Source of the DNA: Nostoc sp. C052
GTDB taxonomy: Bacteria > Cyanobacteriota > Cyanobacteriia > Cyanobacteriales > Nostocaceae
DNA length: 64,000 nt
Direction of reading: 5' to 3'
Assembly: GCF_013393905.1 (NCBI RefSeq)
Contig: NZ_CP040272.1
Coordinates: 186,001 to 250,000, forward strand
Positions within the stretch are counted from its first letter, which is position 1, and every line of letters starts with the position of its first letter. Below the pieces are notes generated by a model. That model was not told the origin of the DNA. It saw nothing but the letters and a program-made list of their open reading frames with translations, and ran no database searches. The position numbers and the translations under genes were made by a program. Shown one piece after another: positions 45,122-54,944 of the stretch.

Positions 45122-47227
45122 TCAGGTAACACCAAAAACAATCACTAAGCCCAAAACCGCCCCAAACACAATCAAGGCATAGAATTGAGCGCGACCGTTT
45201 TCTAGGTACTTCAGACCTTCACCGCTAACAAGAGTAAAAAAGCCTGTGAGGTTAACAGCACCATCGACAACGCGGAAGTCAACTTCCATAACTTGTCTAG
45301 CTAGGCGACGCAAGCCGAGGACAAAAACCCGATGGTAAATGTCATCAAAGTACCACTTGTTGAGGGATAACTCGTAAAGTGGTTTGACTTTAGCAGCGAT
45401 CGCCGCCGGGTCAATTTTCCCTTGCAAATACATCAGCGAGGCTAAGGTAATCGCAACTAAGGAAATTCCCACTGAGGCACCCGCCATAATGTAGAATTCC
45501 GTCGGATTGAACTCGGCAGCCTTTTCTATAACTTCGGAGAGGGTTTCACTAGGAGGAAAGATAAACTCTTCAAAATAATTGGCATAAGGAGTTCCCACCA
45601 AACCAATCAAAATCGAAGGCACAGCTAACAGTGCCAACGGCAGGGTCATCGTCCACGGCGATTCGTGGGGGGAGTCGCTGTGATGCCCGTGGGAGTCATG
45701 GGAATCATGATGCTCACCAGTGGCAGCCAATTCTCCTTTCTTCATCGCCCCAGGCCCAAAATTCGGCGCTAGTTCTTCTGACTCTAATTCCAGGACAATT
45801 GTCGCCGCCGCCTTTTTAAGTTTTTGCTTGATTTTCTCGTCAGTACCCCGGAATTTGCCTTCAAATGTCGAGAAATACATTCTAAACATATAGAAAGCAG
45901 TAATACCGGCTGTTAGCCAGCCGATGAACCAGAGGAGTGGATTAGCTTCAAAAGCCTTCCCTAGAATTTCATCTTTTGACCAGAACCCAGCAAAGGGGGG
46001 AATCCCAGAAATTGCCAAGCAACCAATCAAAAAGGTAATTGACGTGACAGGCATATACTTTCGCAGTCCACCCATCAAGCGCATGTCTTGGGCTAAGGCG
46101 GGGTCGTGTCCAACGACACCTTCCATACCATGAATTACGGAACCTGAACCCAAGAACAGCATCGCCTTGAAATAGGCGTGGGTCATCAGGTGGAATAATC
46201 CAGCACTGTAGGAACCTATGCCCATTGCCATCACCATGTAACCCAGTTGGGAAATGGTGGAGTAAGCCAAGCCCTTTTTGATGTCGTTTTGGGTAATGGC
46301 AATGGTTGCCCCCAAAAACGCCGTAAACGCCCCAGTAAAGGCAATGACATTCATTGCGGCTGGAACGTCTTCAAATACTGGGTACATCCGAGCAATGAGG
46401 AAAACACCCGCCGCCACCATCGTTGCTGCGTGAATTAAGGCAGAAATGGGAGTGGGGCCTTCCATTGCGTCTGGTAGCCAGACATGGAGGGGAAATTGGG
46501 CTGATTTTGCAACTGGCCCTAAGAAAACTAAAATCGCAAACAGGACAGCGAGAAAATTGCTGATCGAACCTGATTCTACGAGTTGGGCGAGGCGATCGCC
46601 CATGATATTAAAATCAAAGCTTCCTGTTGCCCAAAATAGCCCCAAAATACCGAGTAACAGACCAAAGTCGCCGACGCGGTTGGTTACAAAGGCTTTTTGC
46701 GCGGCATCGGCTGCTGACTTGCGATCGTACCAAAAGCCGACCAGCAAGTAAGAACACATCCCCACAAGTTCCCAGAATATATAAATCTGTACTAGGTTGG
46801 GGCTGACCACCAGACCTAACATTGAGGAGCCAAACAAACTGAGATAGGCGTAAAACCTCACGTAACCGGGATCGTGAGCCATGTAGCCATCGGTGTAAAG
46901 CATGACTAAACAGGCTACCGTTGTGACAATCACCAGCATTAGGGCTGTCAGGTGGTCAATAGTGTAGCCCATGCTCAGGTGAAAATTACCTGCTGCTGCC
47001 CACTCAAAGGTGCGGAGATAAGGCGCGTGTCCTTGAATTTGACTCCACAACAAGGCAAACGACAGCCCCATAGCTGCTGCCATCATGGAGATAATCACCA
47101 CAGCGTTAAGCTGCCGTAGGCGGTTTGTCACCTGATTCAACGAGATTAACCCTAGACCGACCAGCATTGCCCCAAAAAGCGGGAACACTGGAATCAGCCA
47201 GGCATACTGATAGATTACTTCCATCAC
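45122..47227 (-). CDS. ndhF: NAD(P)H-quinone oxidoreductase subunit 5, NdhF1
   Basis: A 701-residue antiporter-like subunit of the thylakoid NDH-1 complex, with about 15-16 membrane helices. The beginning EVIYQYAWLIPVFPLFGAMLVGLGLISLNQVTNRLRQLN and the conserved blocks HVWLPDAMEGPTPISALIHAATMVAAGVFLIARMYPVF and ATIAITQNDIKKGLAYSTISQLGYMVMAMGIG identify NdhF1, the form used in respiration and cyclic electron flow, rather than the CO2-uptake forms NdhF3/F4. A His-rich loop (EHHDSHDSHGHHSDSPHESP, about 500-520) is in the usual variable region. It is a single gene here; ndhD1 is not next to it in the visible direction. It shuttles protons in the membrane arm. Confidence 0.96.
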   Translation of the reverse strand: MMEVIYQYAWLIPVFPLFGAMLVGLGLISLNQVTNRLRQLNAVVIISMMAAAMGLSFALLWSQIQGHAPYLRTFEWAAAGNFHLSMGYTIDHLTALMLVIVTTVACLVMLYTDGYMAHDPGYVRFYAYLSLFGSSMLGLVVSPNLVQIYIFWELVGMCSYLLVGFWYDRKSAADAAQKAFVTNRVGDFGLLLGILGLFWATGSFDFNIMGDRLAQLVESGSISNFLAVLFAILVFLGPVAKSAQFPLHVWLPDAMEGPTPISALIHAATMVAAGVFLIARMYPVFEDVPAAMNVIAFTGAFTAFLGATIAITQNDIKKGLAYSTISQLGYMVMAMGIGSYSAGLFHLMTHAYFKAMLFLGSGSVIHGMEGVVGHDPALAQDMRLMGGLRKYMPVTSITFLIGCLAISGIPPFAGFWSKDEILGKAFEANPLLWFIGWLTAGITAFYMFRMYFSTFEGKFRGTDEKIKQKLKKAAATIVLELESEELAPNFGPGAMKKGELAATGEHHDSHDSHGHHSDSPHESPWTMTLPLALLAVPSILIGLVGTPYANYFEEFIFPPSETLSEVIEKAAEFNPTEFYIMAGASVGISLVAITLASLMYLQGKIDPAAIAAKVKPLYELSLNKWYFDDIYHRVFVLGLRRLARQVMEVDFRVVDGAVNLTGFFTLVSGEGLKYLENGRAQFYALIVFGAVLGLVIVFGVT

Positions 47228-47306
47228 TGACGCCTACTTTTAGAATTCTTGATTAGCGTGTCGAAACTGTTAATAATTGTGACACACACCCTTTAGCATA
47301 AAATAA

Positions 47307-47330
47307 CCCACTCAAAGGTCTTTGAGTGGG
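47307..47330 (-). terminator. Hairpin downstream of the thioredoxin gene
   Basis: CCCACTCAAAG and CTTTGAGTGGG pair perfectly (11 bp) around GT, so the true loop is a few bases wider. On the minus strand it is followed by TTATTTTA. It is placed between the thioredoxin stop and the ndhF start, so it may end the thioredoxin transcript. CCCCATG heptads occupy 47366-47392. Confidence 0.6.
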
Positions 47331-47486
47331 GTGTTAAGCATGGTTTTAGATTTGGTCATTGGTCATTTGCCCCATGCCCCATGCCCCATACCCTTCAGGA
47401 GGCTGAGTAAAGAAGTGAGATTCCCCACTCAGCACTCAGCACGGGCTAAACGCCCCGCTATCCATGTACGGAACTCAGCACTCTCT

Positions 47487-47873
47487 TCAGGCTGATCGAC
47501 GTTCTAAATCTACTGCTTTGGAACTAGTGTAGATTTTCGGGCAATTGCTGTAGCTGGCTTTAATCTCTTCTAAAGCTAGACGTAAATCTTCTCTGCCGCG
47601 AAAGCATTCCAAGCGATGGCGAACAGTGCCATTTTCAATCAATAGTAAAGTAGGTAGTGATTTTAGCCTATAAGTAGTAGACAATTTAAAATTTTGATCG
47701 GCGTTAACCCCAACTAATTTGATTTCTTCCCCACATTGGGCTTGAAATTGCAACAACAATGGGTGTATAATCCGACACAATCCACACCAGGGTGCTTCAA
47801 AATTAACTAAAACAGGAATAGGAGATTCTAAAACTTCTTGAGTAAATGTCCGCTCACTAACCGACAACACCAT
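47487..47873 (-). CDS. Thioredoxin-like protein with CGLC active site
   Basis: A 128-residue thioredoxin fold. The active site reads WCGLC (Trp29, Cys30, Cys33), with Leu in place of the usual Pro, which normally shifts redox potential and reactivity. The cis-Pro is in LKSLPTLLLIENG, and NADQNFKLSTTYRLKS is typical for the family. A C-terminal tail of about 20 residues (KIYTSSKAVDLERRSA) goes beyond classic TrxA. No signal peptide. It belongs to the group of small cyanobacterial thioredoxins with altered centres. A partner is not evident. Confidence 0.9.
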   Translation of the reverse strand: MVLSVSERTFTQEVLESPIPVLVNFEAPWCGLCRIIHPLLLQFQAQCGEEIKLVGVNADQNFKLSTTYRLKSLPTLLLIENGTVRHRLECFRGREDLRLALEEIKASYSNCPKIYTSSKAVDLERRSA

Positions 47874-48008
47874 GACGCCTCTTGGATTATAAGGTTTTTA
47901 TATCAAACTAGTTATCAGGACTGAAGTGAAAGATTGGCAAGTCATTAAATACCGATAGATGCTTTCAGGACACAGAAAAATTAAGCGCGTTAATAATGTG
48001 TCTCTGAG

Positions 48009-48043
48009 AAAAAAGCCACCGTGGAAATCGCGCTGGCTTTTTT
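48009..48043. terminator. Bidirectional hairpin terminator
   Basis: AAAAAAGCCA (48009-48018) and TGGCTTTTTT (48034-48043) pair around a 15-nt loop and give U-runs on both strands. It lies in the 47874-48271 gap, downstream of the NnrU-like gene (minus strand), which it probably terminates. No gene is seen in the gap. Confidence 0.7.
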
Positions 48044-48271
48044 GGATGTTAAACTCCTGATTGCTGTGGCTGCCTGGAGATTTAACTGAATCTGCCACGT
48101 TTTCCCAACTAAAGGCAACTGACCAACGACTACCAATGTGAAATTTCAAACTGACTCAATGCACCCCCATTTATAGATGTTTGAATTTATCCTACATTGA
48201 TTTGGGGCAATTGATAAGCTGAAATTTCCATCTATTTCGGATTTTTTGCTGACACTGGGGATCATCTAGAG

Positions 48272-48988
48272 TTACCATCCTATCCTACTAGTTGCTTCCT
48301 GTAACAGAGGGTGAGACCACCAAAGCAAAGCGATAAAAATGGTAACTCCCAAATAGGCAGGGCGGAGAAATTCCTGCCATTTGAGAGATTGACGCCCGTC
48401 AATAATTGCTTTAAAGGGAATAATTGAAGTCCGCTGTTTGGCAACTTCAAAAGCTTCGCCATAGCGATCACTCAAACGGCGATCCCCATGCCAAACCCCA
48501 AACAAGTGATGCAACACCAATCCAATGGAAGTCACAAGGGTAAAGGTAGTTCCCAACCAGAGCGTATGGGCAACACACCACATTATTTGCCCCACCATTT
48601 GGGGATGACGGGTAATCCGAATAATTCCTGTTTCGTAGAGATGAACTTGGGGCTTTTGAATGGCAGCAATTTCTAGTAGATTGAAGGTAGCAGGATATAA
48701 AAACAAAAACGAGATTGCTGACAACAGCCAAACAAATTCTCGCACTCCTGGCACTCCTTGTACCTGCCAAAGTTGCAAACCATCATAACGGTGCCCAAAA
48801 AAGTAAATAATTAATATCACAGCCAACGGTAGGCTGACTAATGCAAAGAGAATGCGATAAAGCCTTGGGCCAATGTATTTTTCGGCCTTTGGACGCAAAG
48901 CAGCACCTCCACTGTGAGCGATCGCAAAAACTATTTGTAACCCCAGTATGACAAAATGACTGGATGTCAACCAAGAAATCAACGGCAT
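48272..48988 (-). CDS. NnrU-family membrane protein (Z-ISO-like)
   Basis: A 238-residue protein with about six to seven membrane helices. The family pattern is seen in FAIAHSGGAALRPKAEKYIGPRLYRILFALVSLPLAV, LYETGIIRITRHPQMVGQIMWCVAHTLWLG and LHHLFGVWHGDRRLSDRYGEAF, with the histidines (for example His24, and HPQM, AHTLW, LHHLFGVWHGD) that hold haem in plant 15-cis-zeta-carotene isomerase (Z-ISO). Bacterial NnrU was named from denitrification clusters, but cyanobacterial members are closer to Z-ISO, so a role in carotenoid isomerisation is plausible. It is divergent from rbcR. Confidence 0.88.
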   Translation of the reverse strand: MPLISWLTSSHFVILGLQIVFAIAHSGGAALRPKAEKYIGPRLYRILFALVSLPLAVILIIYFFGHRYDGLQLWQVQGVPGVREFVWLLSAISFLFLYPATFNLLEIAAIQKPQVHLYETGIIRITRHPQMVGQIMWCVAHTLWLGTTFTLVTSIGLVLHHLFGVWHGDRRLSDRYGEAFEVAKQRTSIIPFKAIIDGRQSLKWQEFLRPAYLGVTIFIALLWWSHPLLQEATSRIGW

Positions 48989-49200
48989 ATAAACGAGTGA
49001 AGTAATTTAAAGAAAATTGAATTCAGTACAACCAATACCACAAAGTATTCAAAAGGAGACTTTAGTCAAGATGTTGTGCCACTGTCTTTTTCGAGTCAAG
49101 CCTTCAAGTTCAATATGCAACAAATCATACCCAGCTGATTGCTGCTAAATCTGATTTGTTGTGTGCATCCGCTCCTTTCAAAGTTTGTGGGTTGAGCCTT

Positions 49201-50214
49201 ATGTCTGACCTTCCTTTCACTTTAGATCAGTTACGTATTTTAAAAGCGATCGCCCAAGAAGGAAGCTTCAAGCGTGCCGCTGATAGTCTTTACGTCTCCC
49301 AGCCCGCCGTCAGTTTGCAAGTCCAAAATCTCGAACGGCAACTTGATGTCCCCTTATTCGATCGCGGAGGACGACGCGCCCAATTAACCGAAGCTGGGCA
49401 TCTACTCTTAAGCTACGGTGAAAAAATCCTCAGTCTGTGTCAGGAAACCTGCCGCGCCATTGAGGATTTACAAAATCTCCAAGGTGGGACTTTAATTGTC
49501 GGTGCTTCTCAAACCACCGGCACTTATCTCTTGCCCAGAATGATCGGCATGTTCCGACAAAAATATCCCGATGTGGCAGTGCAATTACACGTCCACTCTA
49601 CCAGGCGGACTGCTTGGAGTGTCGCAAATGGACAAGTTGATCTGGCGATTATCGGGGGGGAAATTCCTGGGGAACTTTCAGAATCTTTAGAAGTTATTCC
49701 TTACGCTGAAGACGAACTAGCCCTGATTCTACCTGTCTTTCATCCCTTTACCAAACTTGAAAAAATCCAAAAAGAAGACCTATATAAATTACAATTCATT
49801 GCCCTAGATTCCCAATCGACTATCCGCAAAGTCATTGACCAAGTGCTAGGACGCTGTGAAATTGATACCAGACGTTTTAAAGTTGAAATGGAATTGAATT
49901 CCATTGAAGCGATTAAAAATGCTGTGCAATCTGGTTTAGGGGCTGCTTTTGTTTCAACTAGTGCGATCGCTAAAGAGCTACAAATGGGGGTTTTGCATCG
50001 TACTCCCATTGAAGGTGTAGTTGTCAAACGGACACTGTGGCTGATTTTTAATCCCAATCGCTATAGATCCAAGGCCGCAGAAGCCTTTAGTCAAGAAATT
50101 TTGCCCCAGTTCGCTAACCCAGGATGGAATCAAGATGTGTTAAAATTAGCACAAAAAAACATAGTATTAACTACATTGGAGGTCGCAACACCCAGCTTAT
50201 CCGGCGAAGACTAA
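49201..50214 (+). CDS. rbcR: LysR-family regulator, RbcR/NdhR (Ycf30) type
   Basis: A 337-residue LysR protein. I start it at 49201 (MSDLPFTLDQLRILKAIAQEG); the longer frame adds 15 residues that do not fit the family. The winged helix reads SFKRAADSLYVSQPAVSLQVQNLERQLDVPLFDRGGRRAQLT, and the effector domain begins GTLIVGASQTTGTYLLPRMIGMFRQKYPDVAVQL. This is the carbon-metabolism group RbcR/NdhR/CmpR, which senses photorespiratory or Calvin-cycle metabolites and controls rubisco, NDH-1 or bicarbonate-uptake genes. I favour RbcR. Proximity to ndhF1 and nnrU fits. The C-terminal 30 residues are variable. Confidence 0.88.
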   Translation: MSDLPFTLDQLRILKAIAQEGSFKRAADSLYVSQPAVSLQVQNLERQLDVPLFDRGGRRAQLTEAGHLLLSYGEKILSLCQETCRAIEDLQNLQGGTLIVGASQTTGTYLLPRMIGMFRQKYPDVAVQLHVHSTRRTAWSVANGQVDLAIIGGEIPGELSESLEVIPYAEDELALILPVFHPFTKLEKIQKEDLYKLQFIALDSQSTIRKVIDQVLGRCEIDTRRFKVEMELNSIEAIKNAVQSGLGAAFVSTSAIAKELQMGVLHRTPIEGVVVKRTLWLIFNPNRYRSKAAEAFSQEILPQFANPGWNQDVLKLAQKNIVLTTLEVATPSLSGED

Positions 50215-50522
50215 AATCAGGTTATTAGTCGTTTGTCCTTTGTCCTTTGTTTTTTTGTAAATGACCAAATAATTCGTGATGACGCTTCTCTGTCGCTAAG
50301 GTAATTCGTAATTATTAACCCATCGATGTTTGTACAGGATGCCGTAGACAAGCCAAGGGTTTGATATCAGGAAAGAAGTTTCCTGTTCTCCAATTAATAA
50401 ATTTAGCTGCTCTGTAACCTGAACTAATTACGAATTACGTAGCTTGCTTCTCGCTATTGGCGTAACATCTCGTAGAGAAGGTGAGTATTATCAATTACGA
50501 ATTATTTTGACTAATCACGAAA
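50215..50522. other. Intergenic region with repeat remnants before the kinase gene
   Basis: TTTGTCCTTTGTCC heptads (about 50230), scattered TAATTACGAATTACG units and a CTTGCTTCTCGCTATTGGCGTAACATCTCG stretch similar to dispersed Nostoc repeats. The kinase promoter is presumably here but I cannot pick it. No gene seen. Confidence 0.5.
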
Positions 50523-51917
50523 ATGGAAGTTTACTGCACTCGTCCACGTTGCCCACGCCCACAAAACTATTTTGCCGATTTAGACGATATTACGACACTG
50601 AAAACAACCCAGCAGAAGTATTGCACTACCTGTGGTATGCCACTGATGCTAGATGGTCGATATGTGCCAATAAAGCTATTGGGAAGGGGCGGTTTTGGAG
50701 CAGCCTTTTTGGCACGCGATCGCCGAATACCAGGAATGCGTCAATGCGTGGTTAAGCAGTTTCAACCAGCGGGAAATTTAACCCCAACTCAACTGCAACA
50801 AGCGCAGTTAATGTTTGAGAGAGAAGCAGAAGTTTTAGCACAGCTTGGTAACGACCACGATCAAATTCCTGATTTATTCGCCTTCTTTCCAGTAATAGTT
50901 AATAGCTTGCAATCAGGACAAGAAGACCAATTTTTTTACTTGGTACAAGAATACATTGATGGGCAAAACCTAGAGGAAGAATTAGTTCAACAAGGCAAAT
51001 TCTCTGAACAGCAAGTGTTACAGGTATTGCAAGAAATCCTGAAAGTACTAGAGTTTGTCCATGACAGAGGCATTATCCACAGAGATATCAAACCTTCAAA
51101 TATCATGCGTCGTCGTGATGGTAAACTTTTCTTACTAGATTTTGGTGCAGTCAAGCAAGTAACAAACGCTGCTTCTGCGGCTTCTTCCACAGGAATTTAT
51201 TCTATGGGATTTGCACCGCCAGAACAGATGACTGGAGGTCAAGTATTTCCATCTACGGACTTATACGCTTTAGCTGTCACTCTGATTACCTTGTTAACAC
51301 ATCAGGAAGCAATTCAACTATTTGATGCCTATAGCAACCAGTGGAAATGGCGATCGCAAGTAAATATCAACCCCCGCCTTGCTGACATTTTCGATAAGAT
51401 GCTGCTACCTGCTGCTAATCAGCGTTTTCAGTCAGCGCAGGAAGTTTTACGTGCCCTTAGCTCACAGGCTTTAGCGCCTACACAACTTAATTCATCCTCT
51501 GCAACACTCCCGCCACAAGCATCTAAAGGTTCCAATATTTTCGCCCGCCGTTCATCAACTCAACCAGCGTTTTCTACATTGGAATTATTGGGTGGGGCGG
51601 CATTTAGTGGATTTGAGGGGGCATTAATCGCGATCGCCCTCTCCAGTCTAGTAAAATCACAAATTATGATTACTTTGCCTATTTCCGCCCTAATTTTAGG
51701 TATACTAATTTTTGCCCAAACTAGGCGGTGGATTGAAAAGTTCGATTTATTAATTATTCCCACAATTACTTTTGCGATTATTTTTTTTCTCCCATTTTTA
51801 CGGGGTGGTCTTGACATTCTGATAGTGGTTACTTTAGCCGTTGCAGCTGGCTTAGTAGCTATTTCACTGACAGCCATATTTCGACTTATTTATAAATTAT
51901 TATCTCTCTTACTTTAA
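50523..51917 (+). CDS. Ser/Thr protein kinase with N-terminal zinc-ribbon and C-terminal membrane helices
   Basis: A 464-residue Hanks-type kinase. Two cysteine pairs (Cys5/Cys10 and Cys34/Cys37) resemble a zinc ribbon. The kinase domain (about residues 44-310) has the Gly loop GRGGFG (54-59), Lys78, catalytic HRDIKPSN (186-193) and DFG (206-208), so it should be active. After a linker rich in Ser/Pro/Gln come four hydrophobic segments (about 355-464), which put the C-terminus in the membrane. Three genes for membrane-anchored solute-binding proteins follow on the same strand, the first 27 bp away, so they may be co-transcribed; the kinase may answer ligand binding by them. That link is inference. 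Confidence 0.9.
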   Translation: MEVYCTRPRCPRPQNYFADLDDITTLKTTQQKYCTTCGMPLMLDGRYVPIKLLGRGGFGAAFLARDRRIPGMRQCVVKQFQPAGNLTPTQLQQAQLMFEREAEVLAQLGNDHDQIPDLFAFFPVIVNSLQSGQEDQFFYLVQEYIDGQNLEEELVQQGKFSEQQVLQVLQEILKVLEFVHDRGIIHRDIKPSNIMRRRDGKLFLLDFGAVKQVTNAASAASSTGIYSMGFAPPEQMTGGQVFPSTDLYALAVTLITLLTHQEAIQLFDAYSNQWKWRSQVNINPRLADIFDKMLLPAANQRFQSAQEVLRALSSQALAPTQLNSSSATLPPQASKGSNIFARRSSTQPAFSTLELLGGAAFSGFEGALIAIALSSLVKSQIMITLPISALILGILIFAQTRRWIEKFDLLIIPTITFAIIFFLPFLRGGLDILIVVTLAVAAGLVAISLTAIFRLIYKLLSLLL

Positions 51918-51944
51918 AAAACTCCTGGTGCTAACAGCTACATA

Positions 51945-52994
51945 ATGTCTCAGAAAAACGAAACACTTAGTCTTTTTTTAGCCATTATCATCACCATTGG
52001 TTTAATCTTTGGTGGTCTATGGTTTCTTATGGAACGCTGGGCGCAATTAAACGGAACTGTTTCTAAAGCTTCAGGGAATAGCAACACAGGTAATCCCATA
52101 AACCAGTTTGTCAACAACAATAGATGTAATGTGCCAAATCTCCCAGAGGGAACATTCAACTATGGTGGTAGTACAACCTGGGCACCCATCCGTAAAGATG
52201 TAGACTCAGTACTAGAAAGCCTGTGCCCTCAGTTTACTTTACGCTATACTCAACCTCCTTCAGTCCAAGCCGGCTCTGGAACTGGGATTCGGATGTTGAT
52301 AGATAATCAACTAGCTTTTTCTCAATCTTCTCGCTCAGTTAAAGCTGAAGAAAATACCGAAGCTAAACAAAAAGAATTTAGTTTGAAAGAAATTCCGGTA
52401 GCCATTGATGGTATAGCGATCGCAGTTAACCACAATCTCAATATTCCAGGTTTAACTGTCGCCCAACTCAAAGACATCTACACGGGCAAAATTACTAACT
52501 GGCAACAAGTGGGTGGGCCAAATTTACCAATTACAGTCTACTCTCGCAGTAAAGAAGCTGGGGGTACAGTAGAGTTTTTTGTGGAAAATGTTTTAAATAA
52601 AGAGAATTTTGCTACTAACATTAGTTACATTGGTACGACCACAGAAGCCGTGCGAAAAGTAGCAATGAATACTGGTGCAATTTACTATGCTTCTGCCTCA
52701 GAGATTGTACCCCAGTGTACGATTAAGTCTCTACCATTAGGGCGGATAAGCGGTCAATTTGTGCCTCCCTACCAGGAACCATTTATACCTCAATCTGAAT
52801 GCCCAAGTAAGCGTAATCAGTTGAATACTAAAGTATTTCGGAGTGGAGACTACGCAATTACCCGCAATTTATTTGTAATTGTTAAACAGAATAGTCAAAG
52901 AGATCAGCAAGCTGGGGAAGCTTATGCAAATTGGCTTTTGACACCCCAAGGTCAAGAACTGATCGAAAAAGCTGGATTTGTCAGAATTAAATGA
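51945..52994 (+). CDS. Membrane-anchored PstS-like substrate-binding protein, first copy
   Basis: A 349-residue protein. It starts MSQKNETLSLFLAIIITIGLIFGGLWFLMERW: six polar residues, then one membrane helix without lipobox or clear cleavage site. The exported part is a type-II binding protein of the PstS class (FNYGGSTTWAPIRKDVDSVLE, GSGTGIRMLIDNQLAFSQSSR, ITNWQQVGG, and YANWLLTPQGQELIEKAGFVRI at the end). Four cysteines may form disulfides. PstS normally supplies phosphate to PstCAB, but no such genes adjoin, and the MSQKNE anchor is shared with the next two genes. It lies 27 bp after the kinase. A sensor role is more likely than transport. Confidence 0.88.
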   Translation: MSQKNETLSLFLAIIITIGLIFGGLWFLMERWAQLNGTVSKASGNSNTGNPINQFVNNNRCNVPNLPEGTFNYGGSTTWAPIRKDVDSVLESLCPQFTLRYTQPPSVQAGSGTGIRMLIDNQLAFSQSSRSVKAEENTEAKQKEFSLKEIPVAIDGIAIAVNHNLNIPGLTVAQLKDIYTGKITNWQQVGGPNLPITVYSRSKEAGGTVEFFVENVLNKENFATNISYIGTTTEAVRKVAMNTGAIYYASASEIVPQCTIKSLPLGRISGQFVPPYQEPFIPQSECPSKRNQLNTKVFRSGDYAITRNLFVIVKQNSQRDQQAGEAYANWLLTPQGQELIEKAGFVRIK

Positions 52995-53147
52995 TCAAAA
53001 TGGTTAGATTTAGCCAAATAATTAAATTAGGACTTATGCAAAAACTCTTATAGACTCCGTGTTCTCTGTGTCTGGAGTAGTTCGTTTTTTATCTTAATCC
53101 ATAAGTTCTACAAATAATAAACATTTTTACTTTATTCAAACTTGTTC

Positions 53148-54548
53148 ATGTCACAAAAGAATGAAACCAAAATTTTAGCCTTGGCCTTACTGCTGACAAT
53201 TGGCATAGTTGGCGGTGGTTTTTGGTTGTTTGCTAAAAACTCTGGGGTCAAAATTGGTAATACTGCCATTCAAAATCAGGCCGCAGGTAACAATACATCC
53301 TTACAAGACCGCATTAGTTTTGGGGAAAAATCCTTGACTCCAGGTGAGATTTCTCCAGTGAAAAAAGAAGGATTACAGGCGATCGCTGCTAAAAGTTATG
53401 ATAAAGCGATCGCCAATTTCACTGCTGCCCTAAAACTCAACCGTAACGATCCAGAAGCATTAATTTTTCTTAACAATGCCCGCATCGGTTCTTCCAAGAG
53501 CTATACCATTGTGGCCTCTGTACCATTTGGCACTGACCCCAATGCTGCTTTAGAAATTTTACGTGGCATCGCCCAAGCCCAAAATCAAGTTAATACCTCT
53601 GGGGGAATCAAGGGAGTACCTTTAAAAGTAGGGATAGCTAACGATGACGACAATCCAGAAATAGCCAAGCAAATCGCTTCCAACTTAGTCAGCAATTCCG
53701 AAGTATTAGGTGTAGTTGGGCCGAATACTAGCGATTCTACCTTAGCCGCAGGTGCTATCTATACTTCTGGACAACTTGTAGCAATTTCTCCTACTAGCAC
53801 ATCTGTCAAAATTTCTAACTTTAGCCACTACGTTTTTCGCACAGTTCCCAGTGATTTTATGGCTGCGAGAAGTTTAGCTAACTATATGGTAAAAACTTTG
53901 CAGAAAAAAAATGCAGTGGTTTTCTTTAATTCTCAGAGTAATTATAGCCAGTCTTTAAAGTCAGAGTTTGTCTCATCTGTTTCTCTAGAAGGTGGACAAG
54001 TATCCAGCGAATTTGATTTATCCAAGGCTGATTTTAGTGCGGCTAAAAGTGTAGAACAAGCAACTAAACAAGGTGCAGAAGTGTTGATGTTAGCTGCTAA
54101 CACTGAAACTCTAGATAAAGCGCTGCAAGTAATTCAGATTAACCAGAAAAAGTTAACTCTGCTGGCGGGAGATGATGTTTACACTGCTAAAACTTTAGAA
54201 ATTGGCAGAGAGCAAGCTGCGGGAATGGTAGTGGCAGTTCCCTGGCATATTGATGGCGATCCTAAGTCAGATTTTCCTCAGAAATCGCGGCAGCTATGGG
54301 GTGCTGATGTGAGTTGGCGAAGCGCCCTTAGTTATGATGCTACTATTGCTCTAATTAAGTCATTAGAACGAAATCCTACACGATCTGGAGTCCAAGAAGC
54401 ATTGGCATCCTCTGATTTTTCTGCCAGCGGCGCTTCTGGTACAATTCGATTTTTACCATCAGGCGATCGCAATGCGCCAGTCCAACTTGTAAAAATTGTT
54501 CCTGGTTCTCGCTCTCGCACTGGTTATGACTTTGAGCCAGTGCGTTAA
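53148..54548 (+). CDS. Membrane-anchored branched-chain-amino-acid-type binding protein with TPR-like segment
   Basis: A 466-residue protein. The ATG at 53148 gives MSQKNETKILALALLLTIGIVGGGFWLFAKNSG, nearly the same anchor as the two flanking PstS-like proteins; a TTG 6 bp upstream is unnecessary. Residues about 60-110 form one or two TPR-like helices (EGLQAIAAKSYDKAIANFTAALKLNRNDPEAL). The rest is a type-I binding fold of the Peripla_BP_6 class (IVASVPFGTDPNAALEILRGIAQAQNQVN, GVVGPNTSDSTLAAGAIY, SYDATIALIKSLERN). Anchor sharing between unrelated binding folds is unusual. No permease gene is nearby. Function unknown; ligand sensing for the upstream kinase is a hypothesis. Confidence 0.88.
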   Translation: MSQKNETKILALALLLTIGIVGGGFWLFAKNSGVKIGNTAIQNQAAGNNTSLQDRISFGEKSLTPGEISPVKKEGLQAIAAKSYDKAIANFTAALKLNRNDPEALIFLNNARIGSSKSYTIVASVPFGTDPNAALEILRGIAQAQNQVNTSGGIKGVPLKVGIANDDDNPEIAKQIASNLVSNSEVLGVVGPNTSDSTLAAGAIYTSGQLVAISPTSTSVKISNFSHYVFRTVPSDFMAARSLANYMVKTLQKKNAVVFFNSQSNYSQSLKSEFVSSVSLEGGQVSSEFDLSKADFSAAKSVEQATKQGAEVLMLAANTETLDKALQVIQINQKKLTLLAGDDVYTAKTLEIGREQAAGMVVAVPWHIDGDPKSDFPQKSRQLWGADVSWRSALSYDATIALIKSLERNPTRSGVQEALASSDFSASGASGTIRFLPSGDRNAPVQLVKIVPGSRSRTGYDFEPVR

Positions 54549-54944
54549 TCAGCAATAAAAAATTAAAAATTAACCAATACTTAACCTAGAGAAACTCTCT
54601 ACATGGGAAATTGAAATTTATGGGAAAAATTTTAGTGTTCCTTGAGAGAAGAGACCAATAATCTAGGTGAAATTTATCATACCTTGGCTTTTAAGGGACT
54701 TCCAAATAAAAAAACATCCCAAATTTTATTATGGGGTGCGGATCTTGTCGTCCCTAAATCTGGGAAAGGTGGGGACACACATCCCACAAAATAGACCATT
54801 TATTTCTTGAAAGTCTCGAAAGTAAGTAGTCAGAAGTTAGGATTTATCAGAATTTGCTAACAAAATACCCGTCCTCCAAATACAATCTCAAGTAGCAAGT
54901 ACTTATCAAGCACTTATATTGAATGGACGCGGGAGTAATTTACT
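54549..54944. other. 396-bp gap with possible mobile-element remnant
   Basis: AAGGGACTTCCAAAT (about 54692) followed by ACATCCCAAATTTTATTATGG and GGTGGGGACACACATCCC shows short inverted pieces (GGGACTT/..., TGGGA/TCCCA), suggesting a decayed element. The Shine-Dalgarno and promoter of the next gene should be near the right end. No gene seen. Confidence 0.4.

Noticed and set aside
47898..48149. 83-codon frame between thioredoxin and the NnrU-like gene
   Set aside because: It spans a bidirectional terminator hairpin and has chance-like composition.
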